In this document: one piece after another, positions 61,712 to 64,000 of the stretch
Numbering within the stretch: position 1 is the first letter of the stretch
Layout of the letters: the number at the start of each line of letters is the position of its first letter
Source: JAANXG01 sp034520625
GTDB taxonomy: Bacteria > Pseudomonadota > Gammaproteobacteria > Arenicellales > JAANXG01
Assembly: GCA_034520625.1 (NCBI GenBank)
Contig: JAXHNI010000007.1
Span: 186,001 to 250,000 of the forward strand
DNA length: 64,000 nt
Reading direction: 5' to 3'
The notes under the pieces: model-generated
Told to the model about the DNA's origin: nothing
The model's input: the letters and a program-made list of their open reading frames with translations, nothing else
Databases searched by the model: none
Made by a program: the position numbers and the translations under genes

Positions 61712-61875
61712 GCGTTAGTTAGTAGTTGGCGCAAGGTGTCCTCGCGTAATAGCGTCTATCACTCTGGCTTGCGCGCCGACCTCTGCGGGGCTTCGGCGCT
61801 CCGGAGGAGACGGCTTACAGTTAGCCTCCGTAATCTACGGGGGCATTAGGTGAATTTCTATAGGTAAGTGAATCA

Positions 61876-63234
61876 ATGGGTAAGCTGCTTCGAGCTCACG
61901 CCGTAGACCAGTTTTCGAAGATCCTGCGGGTTCCTGACTCGGCGATTTCTCCGGAGATTCTTACTTCGGTTCGCCAATTGGATGAGCGCCGCGAACTTGA
62001 ACCTGCGCTGCAGCAGATTTTGTTCGACCCGAACGAAACGCCTCATGGACCCACGGAGATCGCTGACATTATCACCAGCCGCGTCATCGCGCAGGGAGAG
62101 AGGGTCAACGCAGCCTTCATCCTAAAGGGGAAGAGCTTTCAACAGGTTAAGTCCAACGACATAGCCCATCAGGTAATGAAAGTGCGCCAACTTGAAGACT
62201 TGGGATTGATGGTGCTATGTGCTGTCGGTCATATTCAGGATGACGCCCAACGAGACTTTGTTACTGTTGCACGCGACGCCAACGTCGACTACCTGATATT
62301 GGATCGTTTGGATACTGCGCGTCTTCTCATCGCGTACGAGAAGGTTTGTACACAGGACGGTACCCCGTTTGACGAAGAAGGGCGTTGCGCGAAGGGGCAC
62401 GAGTTGGACCAAGGCATACGGCTCGACGTTGGTGTTCGTCAGGACTATAGATACGAAGTGCTGAAGTTACAAGATGTCAGCCACGCTACAGCAAAACGTT
62501 ATTCAGCTGTAGTCTTGGTTGATGAGCATTACAGTCGAGAGGTACTTCGGGAGATAGTAAAAGAAGTCACTGCGGAATTGAAAAACGCCAATTACCATAG
62601 AAACGAAATGGTCGAGCGGCGCTGGTCCGGGACGTCCGCTCATGTGGTTTGGCTATTCTTGGCTGGTGCGGCTGAAGATGTCAGCAATACCAATTGGCTA
62701 GTCCGAACGCAGTGGATTGATGCCCAACTCGACAGGCAGTGGCGACCCATGGAGATGAAGGGTGACGAAAAGATTGACAGCATATCCTTAAAGTGGAATT
62801 TCATGTATGACAATATGAAGGAGTTTCACTCGGTCCGGACCGCGTCAAAGGGAGAAGCTCTAAGAGTCTTGGAGCCACTCATCGAAGAGGCGATCTCGTA
62901 TGGCCGCCAGGCTGCTAACCTCCTGGATGAATTCGGGGGGTGCAAGGTTAATCAGAGCAAATTGGAATTCGAACTAAGCAATAATCTGCCCGACATACAA
63001 AGGATCTACGATCAATCAGGAGATTTGCCTTTCCCTCCGGCCGACTTAAAGGATTACGATGAAGTATGCCAGGAGCTCTTTGCGGACGTGCACAACATCT
63101 ATTTTCCGTTCGGGGAACTGGGTCGAGAGACCTGGATCACGCCGGAGAACCGGATCCGCGTGTCTAGCTCGTATGTGGAAATGTTTGAGGAGCATTTGAG
63201 GCGGTGGGAGTTCGAGAGGCAGAAGATTCACTAG
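61876..63234 (+). CDS. Hypothetical protein of the island, possibly nuclease-like
   Basis: The product has 452 residues, MGKLLRAHAVDQFSKILRVPDSAI.... The N-terminal 170 residues include ADIITSRVIAQGERVNAAFILKGKSFQQVKSNDIAHQVMKVRQLEDLGLMVLCAVGHIQDDAQRDFVTVARDANVDYLILDRLDTARLLIAYE. An acidic residue, a beta strand ending in LKGK and a later Q-x-x-K helix are reminiscent of restriction-endonuclease-like folds, but I do not see a definite triad. The C-terminal half (about 190-452) is unrecognised, with many acidic and aromatic residues. Base composition is lower in G+C than the core genome, indicating transfer. Its place beside the AddAB-like genes makes a defence role plausible, not shown. Confidence 0.7.
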   Translation: MGKLLRAHAVDQFSKILRVPDSAISPEILTSVRQLDERRELEPALQQILFDPNETPHGPTEIADIITSRVIAQGERVNAAFILKGKSFQQVKSNDIAHQVMKVRQLEDLGLMVLCAVGHIQDDAQRDFVTVARDANVDYLILDRLDTARLLIAYEKVCTQDGTPFDEEGRCAKGHELDQGIRLDVGVRQDYRYEVLKLQDVSHATAKRYSAVVLVDEHYSREVLREIVKEVTAELKNANYHRNEMVERRWSGTSAHVVWLFLAGAAEDVSNTNWLVRTQWIDAQLDRQWRPMEMKGDEKIDSISLKWNFMYDNMKEFHSVRTASKGEALRVLEPLIEEAISYGRQAANLLDEFGGCKVNQSKLEFELSNNLPDIQRIYDQSGDLPFPPADLKDYDEVCQELFADVHNIYFPFGELGRETWITPENRIRVSSSYVEMFEEHLRRWEFERQKIH

Positions 63235-63408
63235 TCGTACGGATTTTCGCCTAACACGTCGATACCTTGCTTTAGCGACTGCCAGGACGACACAGGGGAG
63301 AACCCAGGCAGAGACGATTGAGTCGCTCCAATCTCGTGGGCGGAAACTGTAAATTAAATTGTGTAACTGCTCATTACCCCTTAATCTTAACAAGAAAGGA
63401 TAAGGAAA

Positions 63409-63675
63409 ATGAGCAACAAAATCGACCAAGAAAAGCTGGAATCTCTGGCTAAGGAGCTGGCCAAGAATATCAAGACAGAGCAGGACCTGTCTGATCTTAG
63501 CCGGACGCTGCTGAAGATGACCGTGGAATCCGCACTTGGGGCGGAGATGGAAGCGCACCTGGGTTATAGTGCCCATGAAGCCAAGGGCCGCAATTCCCGC
63601 AACAGTCGCAACGGGCATTCGAAGAAAGTGCCTCAAAAGTTGTTGGAGTTCATCGAGACCGGGTGGAGACCTTGA
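63409..63675 (+). pseudogene. IS256-family transposase, 5' fragment
   Basis: The 88-residue frame has the N-terminus of Mutator/IS256 transposases: LAKELAKNIKTEQDLSDLSRTLLKMTVESALGAEMEAHLGYSAHEAKGRNSRNSRNGHSKK. Soon after the GHSKK block, where the family continues into the catalytic DDE domain, the frame runs into unrelated residues (LLEFIETGWRP) and stops. About 80% of the protein is missing, so the copy is dead. AAAGGATAAGG precedes the ATG. The deletion may have come with the tRNA-Lys scar that starts 50 nt later. Confidence 0.85.
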
Positions 63676-63724
63676 AAAAGTGGGGGGACGGTCAGCGAGA
63701 ATCGTTCGCAAGTGTTTGATTTTA

Positions 63725-63773
63725 TGGTGGGCCGTGAAGGGCTCGAACCCTTCGACCCGCTGATTAAGAGTCA
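63725..63773 (-). other. tRNA-Lys(CTT) 3' fragment, second attachment-site scar
   Basis: On the minus strand the sequence reads TGACTCTTAATCAGCGGG, then TCGAAGGGTTCGAGCCCTTC and ACGGCCCACCA. This is the anticodon loop (CTCTTAA, anticodon CTT), variable loop, full T arm (stem AAGGG/CCCTT with loop TTCGAGC) and acceptor 3' strand with CCA of tRNA-Lys. Upstream of the anticodon stem the match stops: GCATGACT replaces GCTGACT, and no D arm or 5' acceptor follows. It is a 3' fragment cut at the anticodon stem, the crossover used by many tRNA-targeting integrases. It cannot be a working tRNA. Confidence 0.8.
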
Positions 63774-64000
63774 TGCTCGCAAATCGGCAATAGTCCTTTT
63801 TACTCAATAACTTACCAGGCAGGGCTCCCCCACTCTCCTTCCTGGTTATTCCGACTTAAGCCCCTGATTTTGCTACTTGCCGTTTCGCAAAGTGGGGGAT
63901 GCAAACCCGACCCATCGAGGCTCTCTGCCCTGTCTCAGCTGGGAGTTCGCTCGCCTGCCAAACCTCACTTGAAACCTATACCTCAGTACTGAAATGAGGT
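63774..64000. other. Right end of the window, no gene seen
   Basis: No frame with coding character is seen after the tRNA-Lys fragment. Confidence 0.4.

Larger units (their letters stand above)
60977..61875. other. Accessory gap with decayed or small genes
   Basis: Almost 900 nt without a firm gene. It holds a doubtful 87-residue frame, a small gene broken by two frameshifts, and A+T-richer sequence. The base composition differs from the AddAB-like genes, suggesting a mosaic. Confidence 0.5.

Noticed and set aside
63725..63773. Functional tRNA-Lys gene
   Set aside because: The D arm, 5' acceptor strand and part of the anticodon stem are missing; only the 3' part is present.

Overview
The window is chromosomal DNA of a high-GC gammaproteobacterium. 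The evidence is the complete cbb3 oxidase operon behind an FNR-type site, the aat-bpt-infA block, divergent rluD/bamD, LexA with a CTG-type operator candidate, and an OprI/Lpp-like lipoprotein. Ectothiorhodospiraceae or other Chromatiales-type relatives are a plausible home, but the window alone does not settle the genus. Bases 1-53,250 look like core genome with short intergenic repeats. From about 53.2 kb to the right end the DNA is accessory: a toxin-antitoxin pair, two tRNA 3' fragments that look like attachment scars, an AddAB-like helicase-nuclease pair, decayed small genes, a hypothetical protein and a truncated IS256-type transposase.

Layout. 1-4,486 (minus strand): Yip1-ccoN-ccoO-ccoQ-ccoP-ccoG, driven from an FNR box at 4,559-4,572. 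4,580-13,344 (minus): a cluster built around a LysW-type amino-group carrier protein. It holds LysW, LysX, LysY, a class II glutamine-amidotransferase-like Ntn enzyme, LysZ and LysJ, then a CaiB-type CoA transferase, a glutathione transferase and a PuuB-like flavoprotein. A second ATP-grasp ligase is divergent from LysW. This is the most interesting part of the window. The carrier has the usual 54 residues but ends in EDWGQ, whereas the family's attachment residue is a terminal Glu (EDWGE). No LysK-type releasing peptidase is visible, and a glutaminase-fold enzyme lies inside the cluster. 14,966-17,962 (minus): an ATP-grasp-like protein and a CocE/NonD hydrolase, each interrupted by a frameshift.

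18,364-24,842: Tat-exported multicopper oxidase, two YkuD L,D-transpeptidases flanking an alanine-zipper lipoprotein that ends in Lys, a double PilZ protein, a YihY-type membrane protein and a His/Gly/Tyr repeat protein. 25,145-33,336: MFS transporter, ClpB with a sigma-32 promoter, and an ABC transporter of the ferric/2-aminoethylphosphonate type. 33,554-37,128: a c-di-GMP group (PilZ plus cNMP-like domain, EAL with degenerate GGDEF, HD-GYP with a changed HD motif). 37,496-53,248: lipid and NAD metabolism (PlsC-like, acyl-CoA ligase, nadC, nadE), pgeF-rluD/bamD, a DUF482 acyltransferase, aat, bpt, infA, lexA, cobalamin adenosyltransferase, a BtuF-like protein, ampD, an FHA protein and one unrecognised gene.

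Three repeat families lie between genes: a roughly 110-180 nt palindromic element (three copies), a GTGGGTCAG-type hairpin element (five copies), and a 71-nt tandem REP-like array. CcoG is cut by the left edge of the window.
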